A stretch of 64,000 nt of DNA from Amoebidium appalachense (Eukaryota; Ichthyosporea), in NCBI GenBank assembly GCA_963693365.1, contig CAVNZM010000010.1, forward strand, positions 5,580,001-5,644,000, in the 5' to 3' direction. Every line of letters begins with the position of its first letter. Within the stretch, counting starts at the first letter, position 1. The translations under genes and the position numbers were made by a program. The notes under the pieces are model-generated. The model did not search any database. It was not told the DNA's origin and saw nothing but the letters and a program-made list of their open reading frames with translations. Below are positions 1-11,923 of this stretch, piece by piece.

Positions 1-222
1 TATTATTGTCCTCTTGTGTAGAATGAATGACCTTGTTTACGTCAAGCCACGATATAGACCAGACCCCCCTTACACACGTACACACACAAACACACCCACA
101 CACACCGCCCCCCTCTACCCACCCAACCAGCAAGTCACCGGTCAGTGCTAATAACTGATAATGTTACCTTTGGTGATTAGGCACCCACTGTTCTCCTTCC
201 CCCCCCCCCCCCCCCCCCCCCC

Positions 223-283
<61 letters not shown>

Positions 284-381
284 AGCTATATTAAAATAAA
301 AATAAAAATGAACAAAAAAATCAGAAGAGTTGACATGCCCTGGCTGTTGTTGCTACAATCTGACACATGAATACATCACAG
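1..381. other. Intronic DNA upstream of the first visible ASPM exon
   Basis: No exon could be placed here. It starts with ordinary sequence, then a C- and CA-rich stretch (about 60-130), a C homopolymer at about 199-224 and a (TA)n tract at about 227-281, followed by an A-rich segment. It ends in the acceptor ...atcacag just before 382. That exon enters in phase 2, so this is an intron of the ASPM-like gene whose 5' part lies outside the window. Confidence 0.6.
199..281. repeat. poly(C) followed by (TA)n microsatellite
   Basis: A run of about 26 C, a short AA, then about 27 TA dinucleotides. It lies in the intron preceding the first visible ASPM exon. Confidence 0.9.
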
Positions 382-606
382 GCAGTGGCACACGTACGTT
401 GCACGTCAGAACTTCAAGCTCATGCGCTATGCCGCAGTGCGTGTGCAAGCGTGGTGGCGGGGGGTTCAAGCAAGAGGCAGGGTGCAAGCAGCAAGGGGAG
501 AGGTGGTGTTGCTGCAGGCGGTGTGTAGATCTTGGCTGGCACGGGCTGAGATGAAGGTGTATGTGCACACTGTGGTGTCCATGCAGAGGTGGGTATCCCC
601 CCCCCC

Positions 607-654
<48 letters not shown>

Positions 655-770
655 CCTCCCCCCACCAACTCTCTTTTTCTTCCCCTCCCCCCACCACCAC
701 CAAACAGACCAAAATGTATCTCAGGCACACATGCCTCCCATTTTGCCGCTTGCCACCCACACATACACAT

Positions 771-839
<69 letters not shown>

Positions 840-1303
840 CAGACACAACTCACACGCAAATACACACACTATCATCACGAACCCACACCAATCCCTTCCC
901 TTTTCTCACCTTCTCCAGTCCCTCTCTATGCACATCTCTGTCTCAGTCAAACACAAACATCCTTTATTCACTAACCTAACCCTACGCTTTCCTTTTCCAT
1001 TTCAATTTCAGGCGGTTCCGCGGTATTCTTATTCGTCGGCAACATCAACACGAAGTCAGCAGTGTGGTGCGGGTGCAGGCCTGGTGGCGTATGGCCACTG
1101 TGCGCATGAGATATGTGCGGTTGGTGGCTGCTGTGACTTCACTGCAGGCACGTGCACGTGGGCACATGGTGAGGGTGGAGGTGGAAATTAGCCGCATGGC
1201 TGCTACTAGAATACAGAGGTATGGGTTTGGCACAGAGGGATGCATGTGTGTACGGGTACATACACAGGCACGTGCACGGCCACGTGCACACATACACACA
1301 CAG

Positions 1304-1340
<37 letters not shown>

Positions 1341-2239
1341 GGCACACCATCACCGCCTTTCATACTTTATTTCTTGCACTCTCGGCAACCACGTGGCACG
1401 CATTTTCCTTACCGGCTGCCTGGTTGGTGCTTGTTTACGGTCTGGGGCAGAGAGGCCAAGTTTAAATGGTTGGATCCCATAACGAGAGATGATTTTTCTT
1501 GGGTTCTGTGAGCGCTGGTGGTTAGGGGGTCGAGGGGAATAGGGGGGGGTGGGGAGGGTTGATCTTTTGAACACCTTTTGGGTTCGACGGTAAGGAACCG
1601 AACTGTGAACCTGACTGGAATATCTCTCACTTCCCTCTCTTTCTCTCTCTTTTGAACACACACTCTCTCTCCCCGATCTTTTCTTCTCCCACCTCACCCT
1701 ACCACCGCCACCGCCACCACCCCTCTCCTCCTCCTCCCCCTGGTGCACACGTGCGCACGTGCGCACGGTCCACACACACACACACACACACACACACCAC
1801 AGGTGGTACTTCACGCACAAGCAGAAACAGGTGTTCGTACTGCAGAGGCAGGCAGCCGTGTGCATGCAGGCATGGTGGAGGGGCACTGTACAGAGACACA
1901 CGTACGTGCGTGTGTACATGGCGGTGCTGGGAGTGCAGGCATGTGCACGTGGGTGGATGGCAAGAAGGAGGTTGGGCCTGGAGATGCTGGCTGCCACAAT
2001 CATACAGAGGTGTGTGTGTGTGTGTGTGTGTTTTCTAGAGGAGGGGGGGAGGGGGAGGGGAGGGGCTGCTGGACAGACATAATTTGAATGATGAAAGATA
2101 CATTTACTATCACTAGTGTGTGAGGGGACGGCTTTGGAATCCCTCCCCCCCCCCCCCCCCCCCCCCCCCTGGAGTGGTGAGGAATGCATTATATACCCAG
2201 AAAGGCAACTTGATATGCTTGCAGTCCTTGGAGATAACT

Positions 2240-2277
<38 letters not shown>

Positions 2278-2633
2278 TGCAGCCGCTACAAGGGATACAT
2301 GGATCGTCGGCGCTTCATGTACACCCGTTCCTGTGCTGTGCGCATTCAATCGTGGTGGCGCTGCCAGCGTGCCGCAAGGACATATTCTACACAGCGCACT
2401 GCTGTTGTGCGCATGCAGGCGCTGTGCAGAGGGTATCTGGTCAGGCGGGATATGGCTGTTAGGCACATGGCTGCGACAATTATTCAGAGGTAAGACTATT
2501 AATCCCCCCCCCCCCCCCCCCCCCCTCCCTCCCTTCCCTCCCATTCACAGAAAAGAAACGAAAAATGCCAAGGGGAAGGAAGGAAAAAATCCACCCACCC
2601 ACCCAACATCATTCATTCGGACGCACGCCAACG

Positions 2634-2687
<54 letters not shown>

Positions 2688-2807
2688 AACATCATGAACT
2701 TCTTTTTTCTCTCCATTTTGAGCCCGCAGACGCAAGAAAAAGAGAAACACCTTACAAACTCTCATCCCCACATACACCCCTCAGACTCACCATTGCTTGC
2801 AGGCAGT

Positions 2808-2856
<49 letters not shown>

Positions 2857-2972
2857 ACCCCACCCACCCAACTCCCCACTCCCCCTCCCACTGACACAAA
2901 CAATCACACACTCACACTCATGCTCGACAAAAACCATCCACGGAGGTGGCATGTGGGGCCACACCACGTGGC

Positions 2973-3019
<47 letters not shown>

Positions 3020-3445
3020 ACGCACACGCACACGCACACGCAGCCGTATTCGAGGCCACCAGCGGCGCCAGGCCTATCTCCACACCCTCTCTGCCGTCAT
3101 CACCATCCAGGCCCATGCTCGGGCAGCTATCCAGCGGAGGGCATTCTGCCGCCTAAGAACCGGGGTGTTGTGTCTCCAGGGCAGATTCCGTCTACGCCTT
3201 CAGTAACCCCCCTCCCCCTCCTTGCCCCACCACCACCACCACCACCACCACATACACACACAGACCGGGGGGGGGAAGGGGAGGGGGGGGGGGGGAGGGG
3301 GGCATACGCACAAATGAAACCACCCACGCACGCTTCCCCCCCCGGCCCAAAGGTATTAATGATAATGCTACTCAACCTCACACTTAATCTCACACTCACA
3401 CACGAAAATAATTTATTCAATGACTCACTCACGCACCCACACTCA

Positions 3446-3497
<52 letters not shown>

Positions 3498-4026
3498 CAA
3501 GCAGCAGACGTCTGCCGCACACATGCATGCCCGTCAGCAACATCATGCGGCTATCCGTATCCAGTCTGCATATAGAGGCTGGATGGCACGCCGCCAGGCA
3601 GATGCCCTCAGGTATCAAAACGCCATACGCCTGCACTGGCTCCTAGGTGGGTGTTCCTCCCCCCCCCCCTCCCCCCCCCCCCCCCCCCCAAAAAAAAAAA
3701 AAAAAAAAAAAAGAAGAAGAAGAAAAAGAAAAAGAAAAAGAAAAACAAGAAGAAGAAGAAGAGATAACAACAACAATGATGATGATAATGATAATAACAG
3801 AATGACATACGCATGCATCACACACAAACACAGGCACGCGCGCGCACACACACACACACACATTCGTTACACTTCCCTTTCCCGATGACCTGTCCATTGA
3901 GTCACATCCTTTTCTATCGATTTGAGAAGCACAGGCATAACCGGTACCTGTGCCATCGACCTTTGTCTTCTACTATTAATTTATGCCCTCCCCCCCCCCC
4001 CCCCCCCCCCCTTCCCCCTTCCCCCT

Positions 4027-4062
<36 letters not shown>

Positions 4063-4439
4063 CACACAGTTGGTGTGTGTGTAGTGCGTGCAGTGGTGCA
4101 CGTGCAGAGGGAGTTTAGACGGAGGCAGGCGGTGGCCCGGTGGCAGCACAAGATTGCTGCTGTGGTTCTCATACAGACACATGTGAGGGGCTGGTTGGCT
4201 AGGAGGGAGGTGCAGATGCTAAGGTGAGTACTTAATCACTGCTCTAGCATATAATTACACATTATACGCACATGTGCACACACGTATATTCATATGTGCA
4301 CATGCACGGGCACACATACACATGCACACACACAGACACAGACAAGCCCACACGCCGTCCATCCAATATCCTGCCCGTTTTGGCTTCTATTTATCCAGGC
4401 CCTGTACACATCGCGCGCGCTCACACATACACACCCATA

Positions 4440-4499
<60 letters not shown>

Positions 4500-4638
4500 C
4501 TTCAAACCATTCCTACCATGTTATCTTGCTACTACATAACATCACGAAACCCTGGAACTTAATTGATCAGCATCAATTCCCTTTTGCTTCTCGCTCTCAG
4601 GGCTGTGCGAACTGCTTGTGAGGTAGTTTTCTATTGTG

Positions 4639-4703
<65 letters not shown>

Positions 4704-5248
4704 CGCGTGCAGGTCTGCAGGTCTGCAGGTCTGCAGGTGGGTGTTTATTTCTTGGTTCTTTTGTGTGTTTTTTGGGAAGAAGAAGAGGGGGGGAGGGTTA
4801 CAAGTTCCTTCATGATTTTGAATGAAGCTAATGCGGATTGCCCTGACCGGGTGTCTGTGTTCACAGGCAAATGCAGGCCGGGCAGCATGCTGCAGCCGTC
4901 ACCATACAGACGGGAGTCCGTGGTTTTCTGGCAAGGAGGTACGTTGCACAAAGATAGATACCTTATATTTATAAATAGCCCTTCACCTGCACCATACATA
5001 CACAGAAAAAGAGAGGACGGGAGGGCTGGGGGGGAAGAGAGAGCGTGCGATCTGATCGACAACACATAGAGGAGGTGGGGGGGGGGGGGGGGGGGGGGGA
5101 GGGGTTGAAGGAAGGGAGAGAAAAGACGAGTTTTGAGTGACAATAGCTGAAATCCTGTTACAGCATTCTGTCCTGTCTGCTCCGAGCCACAAATAGTAAG
5201 TACAGTTTGCACACAAAGAAAGGAGGAGGTATTGCAACAATTTGGGAT

Positions 5249-5289
<41 letters not shown>

Positions 5290-5437
5290 GGGCCAAAGAT
5301 TGATTCATGAACATTTGACCGGTGGCTTCAACTGCTTCCCCTCCCCTAAGGCACGTTTATCTGCCTTCCACCATTGGGTAGAAGTAGGGGGGTTTTTTTG
5401 TGAGCGGGAAAAACGGGGCGGGGGGGGGGAGGCACCC

Positions 5438-5519
<82 letters not shown>

Positions 5520-7141
5520 ATGCACGCACGCTCAGAGATTGAAAAGATAGTCCTTTAAGCCAGGTATATGTTGACGTTGTGGATTTTTGGTCACTTCAGG
5601 GAGGCAGCCAGGCGCCGTGCAGCCATTTTGTTCTTGCAGGCTTACTGGAGAGGCCATGCGGTCAGGAGGACACAGGGCCCTAAGTTGGTTGCTATCAGAG
5701 TCAGGGCACAGGTGCGTGTGGGTAGGTTGGGAGGGGGGTGTAGAGGCGCCGGGGGAAGGGGAGGTGGGGGGTGGGGGGGATGGGTGGGCAGGTGAGAGAA
5801 TGGAAGGGGGTGGGGGGGGGGGGGGGGGGGGGAGCGCGTGGGTGTGTGGGGAGGGGGGGAAGTGTGTTGTAGTGGTGTTTTGTGTGCTGTTTGGTTTCAT
5901 GAGACTTGTGTTATTCGTCCCGCTCTTGGCATTGTTCTGTATTCTGATGTGTCGGCTCGTTCGTTTTTGGTTTCTGTTTCTCCTTCTGTTTGTATGTGTA
6001 TGCATCTGGCTGGAAGAAATTGCTTTCCCTATTTTCACCGATGCATGATGACTTGCGCCCTGGCTAGAACATGTGTTCTTCTAACGCAGTCGCCCCCCTC
6101 CCCTCTCCCCCACCCACCCACCCCACCTTTCCCATCTTCCTGCAACACACACACACACACACACATACACACATCAGGCGGCCAACCGTGAGGCGATCAA
6201 GAACCCAGGGCTGCGCCTTGGTGCACGTGGGGAGAGGGCGCTAGCGCTGCTTCTGTCTGCAAAGATGATGTCTACAGTGCTGGATGCGGCTGAAAACCTC
6301 GGTAATGGGGAACACTTATAGCTTAATGTTCAGAGAAAGATTGGGGGGAAAAAAAGAAGTTAAAGCTTAATATTCAGAGAAAGATTGGGGGGGAAAAAAA
6401 AAAGAAGACGAAAAAAAATTGAGGAAGAAGCAAACGACCACACAAAAACTTACTTCTTTTCTCTCTCCCACAGTTCTGGATGCGGCTGAAGACCTCGGTA
6501 GGGTTGCGCTAAAGGCTTTATACTCGGAGTAGGAAAGAGAGAAAAGATTTACATAGGGAAGAAGACGGAAGCATAAATGACGACACATCTCTAATCTCTT
6601 CCCCCCCCCCCCCCCCCCTCCCCCCCCCTCCCGGGGATGTATAGAATTGTGCCCATCCTGGCCACATGCATAGGGTTACAGCTTTAGAAAGCGGCCAAAC
6701 CCGGTCTCTTCCTTTTTCTTTCTTCTTCTTCTTCTTCTTCTTCTTCTTCTTTTATTTTTTATTTTTTTTTGTCCCTGTTTGTCTGCATAGCATTTCAAAG
6801 CAACTGACACTGCTGCCCTGAGCAGACACCATCACGCGGCTGTCACGGCTATGTTGTGAGCGCATGGTCGGGAGCGGTGGTGTGCCCGTACTGTTCAAGT
6901 TCATGAAGACGTGCAATAGGAGCAAGGTAGAATTAGACCCCTATACTTTGTCGCCGACAAGCTCACAGACACGATAAAACACAAACTCAATTGGAACACG
7001 GGGACTTGTATATCTGTGATATGGGGCTTATGATGGAAAGAGTGGGGTTTTGGGAGGGGAGAGGGGAAGGAACCACGGTCAGACATTGTATGTGATTTTG
7101 TAACTACAGGTGTAATTATCATAGTGTACGGACATGTCTAT

Positions 7142-7182
<41 letters not shown>

Positions 7183-8106
7183 CATTACCCCAGCGCACTG
7201 TTTCTCACCTCCATATACCACAGCCCCACCAGGCTGTGCTGCATCATGCCGTCAACATTCTTGTCAGTCTGACTTCCCATGACACTACAGGTACCCCCCC
7301 CCCCCAAAAAAAAAAAAAAAAAAAAAACACTCTCACACACACGCGCGCGCGCGCATCACCTCCAAACAAAGATGGAAGAGAAACGAAGCGAGTGGGCACA
7401 CACGCCATGAGCAGGCAACTTTATTTTGTTGTCAGTGACCCAGTTTGTCTTTCGTTCTTTCTTTGGTTGGTTTTTTTGGGGGGGGGGGTAGGGGGGGAGG
7501 GGGGTTCTTTGGCTTTTGGCATTTTTGGCACAGTTACCAATCACACATTGTTAGATATTAAAGGGGGGTTTTTTGGGCCGATTTAGCCCTTTCGGGTCAG
7601 GTCAAAACGCTGTTTGATGCACACTTGACACAGAGCGTAAATCGCTTACGGGTCTGACCAGACCCGTGTCCTTCAAAGAAACCCCTTTAACTCCTTTTTC
7701 GTTGTGTATGCACACAGTGGATGAGGTGTATCGCCAGGCCGATGCTGTGACGGTGCTGGTGGACATTCTTCAGAACTTTCGAGACGTCGACCCACTGCTC
7801 CTTGGTGCCACCACCACCCTCATCAACATGTGCTCCTCACCAGACCGCGTCAAAGTACCATCCCCCCCCCCCCCCCCCCCCCCCTCTTTCCCACACAACA
7901 CACACACACACACACACCACACACACACACACACCACCACCACCACCACCACCACCACCACCACCACCACCACCACCACCACAGGCGCTCATAGGCACAT
8001 GCACACGAACTATTCGTCTGCTTGCTTCGTGCTCTCTTTCGCTGAACAGTGGGAGAACAAGACAGATGAACCAAACCACGCTACGGCCCTAGGTGAAAGC
8101 TGCGGA

Positions 8107-8147
<41 letters not shown>

Positions 8148-8403
8148 TTCACATACACCCCCCACACACTCTCTCTCTCCCCCTGCCCCCCCCCCCCCCC
8201 ACCCACCCATCCCACCCCCACCCCTCCCCCGGCCGGCCCTCCCTCACACACCGACACTTTGCCTTTGCCTTGGGTTTTGCAATCACCATTGCTATTCCCT
8301 TGACGATTCGCTAGTCCAAATTTGATCATGTACGGTCACGAATACACTATGTAGCACGTCGCGGTGAACGTCTTTGGTAATACGAGGCTGAACCATTCCC
8401 CCC

Positions 8404-8434
<31 letters not shown>

Positions 8435-8622
8435 ACACACAGGGTATCCTGTCCAAGGCCCAAGACGTGCAGAGAATCAAGGCCGTGTACAACCTCATCA
8501 AGCGCAAACATGAGATGGCCATCAAGACGAAGATAGGCCCCGCAGGCAAGACTAAGCCTCAGATCCCTGCAAGCTTGAAACGGGTTCGGGACCTTCTTGT
8601 AGCTCTCAATATAACAGGGTGA
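382..8622 (+). CDS. ASPM: ASPM-like protein, 3' part: IQ repeats and C-terminal armadillo-like domain
   Basis: ASPM/Asp proteins sit at spindle poles, focus microtubule minus ends and bind calmodulin through IQ motifs. The 5' end (CH domains, earlier IQs) is off the window. Exons: 382-588, 1012-1218, 1803-2009, 2283-2489, 3044-3202, 3498-3646, 4070-4223, 4601-4642, 4867-4938, 5600-5711, 6178-6301, 6826-6926, 7224-7290, 7718-7854, 8443-8622. Joined, they give 708 codons with no internal stop and end in TGA. Exons 1 to 10 encode IQ motifs such as VRVQAWWRG, VRIQSWWR, VLIQTHVRGWLARR and VTIQTGVRGFLARR. The last exons match the ASPM C-terminus as I know it: TRLSRLCCERM, then KTCNRS, AVNILVSLTSH, VLVDILQNFRD, AVYNLIKRKHEM and a final LLVALNITG. 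The 42-nt exon at 4601 is the weakest; its donor opens a (GT)n run. Other IQ proteins such as myosins are unlikely because of this C-terminal domain. Confidence 0.87.
598..8442. repeat. Microsatellites in the ASPM introns
   Basis: Nearly every intron of this gene contains simple repeats. C runs: 598-622, 2143-2170, 2503-2525, 2810-2856, 3658-3689, 3988-4010, 6600-6617, 7861-7884, 8111-8147, 8398-8420. (CA)n: 623-651, 769-835, 1304-1340, 1772-1797, 2240-2272, 2641-2683, 2981-3008, 3448-3496, 4034-4060, 8421-8441. (CT)n: 4441-4498. (GT)n: 4644-4695, 5432-5517, 7146-7180. G runs: 5077-5099, 5249-5288, 5812-5831. (CTT)n: 6720-6750. (CCA)n: 7935-7981. Most C and CA tracts lie toward the 3' end of an intron and several abut the acceptor AG. 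Confidence 0.9.
6474..6497 (+). other. Possible 24-nt duplicated cassette exon of the ASPM-like gene
   Basis: This segment is flanked by an acceptor (cccacag) and a donor (gtaggg). It nearly repeats the last codons of the exon ending at 6301: tctggatgcggctga is followed by gacctcg here and by aaacctcg there. It is in phase 1 on both sides, so including it would insert VLDAAEDL after AAENL without shifting frame. The neighbouring intron carries a second duplicated pair, an agcttaat(g/a)ttcagagaaag block at about 6319 and 6364. Known ASPM proteins have no such extra eight residues, so it may be unused or alternatively spliced. Confidence 0.4.
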
Positions 8623-10936
8623 GAGGCGCAGTGAGCATTTAGCTTGCCCCGAGGTGAGAGGGGGGAAGTGAGGGGGCCGGGGCAGCAAATGATTATGTAC
8701 AGTTCCTATGGCTGTTTTGTATAGGGGGTTCTGGAATCCTTAAATTTAGAAGCCGGAATTTTTGATCTTAAAGTTTATTGTTAATTTGCATTTATTATGC
8801 TCGAGCGAGCATACGGCCTTAGAGTTGCGTGTGCAGGGAGCGGGGGTAAAATATTCAATACATGATGTTAATAGCTCGTCTGTGTCTGTCGACACAGGAA
8901 CCCGCTCACAAAGTGTTCGACCTAATACATAGAGTTATTTTCCCAAGGTTTTGTTTACTTGCTCTGGTCTGTTGGCTAGCAATAGCAGCTAGTTACCTTT
9001 TCCCTATTGCCGTCTGGGGGCCTACGGCACGCTTTCTGGACTCATGCACCCCACATTACTAGACTGCTTGTGTTGTGTGGTGGTGGCCTGTGTGTGTGTG
9101 CTTGGCTGGACAGTGAAAAGGTTTGAAAAATACAAATTAGAAGACAGGAATCGGGAATCGTTACACAGTCCTTTTATGCTATTTACACATGTAAGAAGTT
9201 GACTGGCCGCTAACAGACTAATAGCCCATGAATGGGCTTTGATCTCCAAAGCGTTTTCGACAGCTCCTGAAAAAGTGCGGTTGAACCGTTGAAGCCACGA
9301 TGTCACGGCATAATGCATATATGTTGCGTCAGGCAGTATTGCCAGGATGTGGAGGGAGAGATGGTTCAAGGTATTCCGCCTAGCTAGTAGTTCATTAAAG
9401 CGAGCAACTAAGATGTAAGCCAAGGCAAGCGTAGTTATGACAAGTGACAAAGGTCTACAACATGGGCTTACCCTGCTTTTCTAGCTGGAGAGAAGGGCAT
9501 TCCTCGAGTCGAGTTCGAAGTATCATGCATGCATGTTGCGACTCGCGAGTCTTGTGGAAGCCTTTTGTTTGTTTACATAAAAAGGCTGGCATTCCTAGAT
9601 CTCCCTAGGTGGAAAGGATCTGGTTTTTATTCAGTGGCTAATCAGAAGAGATAACATGCATCTAGATATACGAAGAAAGCGAATCATCATGCGCCGGGAT
9701 TGAGCGATCGATCACTGGAGTACGTAACAGAGTAGGCTAATATAACACATGCATATAATGCTTTCGTGAACTCCTCAGATTCTAGGTTTATGAGACAAAT
9801 AAGCACTCTACTGTAGGGCTTTGAGATTATATACAGAACTGCCTGAATGAAGCGGAGCTGAAGGATAGACACTATATTAGTGAGACACCTCTATGGTGCA
9901 CGCACGTTTATCATGATAGTTTTGTAAGATATCTCATAATTTTATCCAAGTTGACAAACTATGCAATCTATAGCTAACTTGTTGACCGTCGTCCTGATAT
10001 CAGGGTTCGAACTCTACTTGGGAAGTCTGCTCCCACGGCCGGGGGCAGTACCCAGGCTGGGAGGCCGGGACTCTCGGCGCCCCTCCGGCCGCCGGGGCCA
10101 GGGGCCGCTCTACGTAGTGTACATGTGGCTGTAATAGTCATGGAATGCTATGCAGCGAAGAATACATCATACATAAAGTAATTGATATAAATGGAACTAC
10201 AAGGATGATTTTGTAATGTAACAGGCCAACATTACTTCCCGACGTTCAGATCCAGCAAAGGAGTAAATTAGTGGCTCAGCCCGGCTGCATGCATGCGCAT
10301 GAGAGAACTTCCTGAAAGCACTCTACATAGTGCTACGGGAACCTTGGGCCAAACCCACAAGACTTATTTGCCACCCCGATCCTGGGTGAATTCTATTGGC
10401 TGCTCTCTTTAGCCATCAAATAACTTAGCCAATCAATCACAGCTTCGTGCACATCATTTAGGACAGTGTACAGTGTACTCGCTGCCAAACTAATTGGCCT
10501 AAATCCTGGGTTTTTCATGTTCATGGCGCTAACATTATCTGCATGTACACCTATTTCAGGTGGATATGAAAGTTCCTAGTTGTATTCAAATATTTATCCC
10601 CTTTCTAGAGAGTCTAGTAGAGACAAAGGTTTGTTAGGAATGCGTAACGTTAGCCCAACGGACAAATCACGTCTTGAATCGAGGGATAAAAAAATTGGCG
10701 AATATTTGCCCGCTGAGGTTAAATCTCGTTGCTTGTGCTTTCTTAGCCTCACTCGTGCCTTGCGCATGCGATGGTTGGGTTGTGTGTGCTTTGTTCCTCT
10801 CTTCTAAACCCTTCGAGTATTCACTACAGTTGCTAACCTCAGGAGAACTCATGACACACACGCGCGCGAGTAACCGGCACAAGCCTTAGCCTCCCTGAAG
10901 CAGTGCTAGATAGATCTACACAGAACAATCGCCAAC
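8623..10936. other. Repeat-poor intergenic region
   Basis: No gene could be supported between the ASPM stop codon and the membrane-protein start. In contrast to the introns around it, the stretch has almost no microsatellites. A GC-rich patch at about 10034-10112 has several short inverted GGCCGG/CCGGCC-type motifs. The widest open frame on the minus strand (9022-9450, 142 codons) shows no recognisable motif. Promoter elements of the downstream gene must lie here, but I could not identify them. Confidence 0.6.
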
Positions 10937-11923
10937 ATGAACAACAATTCTAACGTCGACGTGGCGGTCGATAATCCCGACACCATGGCCAAGAAGGCAG
11001 ATGAAGACACCTATGCCACCACCGTTGGCTCTCACATTGACACAGAAGCACAGAGCAGCCCAGCCTCGGGCGCAGACACACGCGACCATAGACAACCCTT
11101 CGAGTTTTCGCGCGGGGGGGCGTTTGGTATAGGGCTCGTTTACACGCTTCATCCCATCAACCTTCTTATCATGTTGGGTCTGGCTGCGATTACTTTTGCG
11201 GCCCACTTCTGTTTCCTGCAGTGGGGTGTGAAGCCGCTGAGAACTCAGACGGAGCTGAGCGATAACAGTGACGCGGTTGTTCAGTGGGTCATCTACGCCA
11301 TCGATCTTGGGATTACTCTCGTGTTTTCTCCCATCGCGATCCTTCTGATCATCCGCAAGACTTACTCTTCCATGAGCCGCCGCAAGAACCTCCCCACTGC
11401 CGATGAAGACACAAAGGGGTGTGGTGGGTTCTTCAAGAGCCTCTTCTTCCTTTACATCTATATGTTCATGGCTTTTGTCGTTTACGTTGTGGGCTTTGCC
11501 CTTCTTATCATCCCCGGGATCCTTGCTGCGATTTACTTCTCGGCCGGTAACCAAGCTGTTGTCATTGACGGTGCCAATCCCTGCACGGCTTTCTCCAAGT
11601 CCGTCAAATACGTCAAGAACCAGTTCTGCGGCACGTTTTTGTACTACCTTGGCGTGTTCATTGTCGTTCTCATCCTTGTGCTGCCCTTCCCCATCGTCAT
11701 GGGTTTCTACGTTCCATCTGGCCAGACCCAGACATGCGAAGTGCTCATGCAGAACTACAAAAACTACACGGATTCTATCAAGGATAATCACTATCCTGCC
11801 TGCTGGGGTATGCTAGCAGCACAGGGTGTGCTTGTTGCTCTGAGCACCATTTATGGCACTGTTGCTGCAACCACACACTTCTGCTACCTTAAGGCTTACA
11901 GCATCCGTAACCGCCTCTATTAA
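10937..11923 (+). CDS. Intronless multi-pass membrane protein
   Basis: A single uninterrupted frame of 328 codons starts at ATG 10937 (context gccaacATGAAC) and ends in TAA. Residues 1-58 are polar and acidic and probably cytosolic. About five hydrophobic segments follow: residues 62-94, 115-140, 170-203, 232-256 and 288-315. The stretch around residues 190-230 has LIIPGILAAIYF, then a small-residue loop with DGANPCTAFSKS and VKYVKNQF. That pattern (PGI in a membrane helix, then G..-A-..S...K..F) resembles bacterial and eukaryotic GPDPase_memb/DUF975-type integral membrane domains. This is a resemblance, not an assignment, and the function is unknown. Among the genes in the window it is the only one without introns, and it lies in a microsatellite-free island, so it may be a young, retroposed or transferred gene. 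Confidence 0.82.
   Translation: MNNNSNVDVAVDNPDTMAKKADEDTYATTVGSHIDTEAQSSPASGADTRDHRQPFEFSRGGAFGIGLVYTLHPINLLIMLGLAAITFAAHFCFLQWGVKPLRTQTELSDNSDAVVQWVIYAIDLGITLVFSPIAILLIIRKTYSSMSRRKNLPTADEDTKGCGGFFKSLFFLYIYMFMAFVVYVVGFALLIIPGILAAIYFSAGNQAVVIDGANPCTAFSKSVKYVKNQFCGTFLYYLGVFIVVLILVLPFPIVMGFYVPSGQTQTCEVLMQNYKNYTDSIKDNHYPACWGMLAAQGVLVALSTIYGTVAATTHFCYLKAYSIRNRLY

Noticed and set aside
9022-9450. 142-codon open frame on the minus strand
   Set aside because: No motif, splice context or neighbour supports it, and a frame of this length is expected by chance about once in this much repeat-free DNA.
10003-10013. tRNA B-box-like ggttcgaactc
   Set aside because: The flanks cannot form a T-stem or an acceptor stem, and no A box is present.
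10916-11791. 291-codon frame antisense to the membrane-protein gene
   Set aside because: It mirrors the plus-strand gene, is highly polar without any domain, and the plus frame has clear transmembrane structure.
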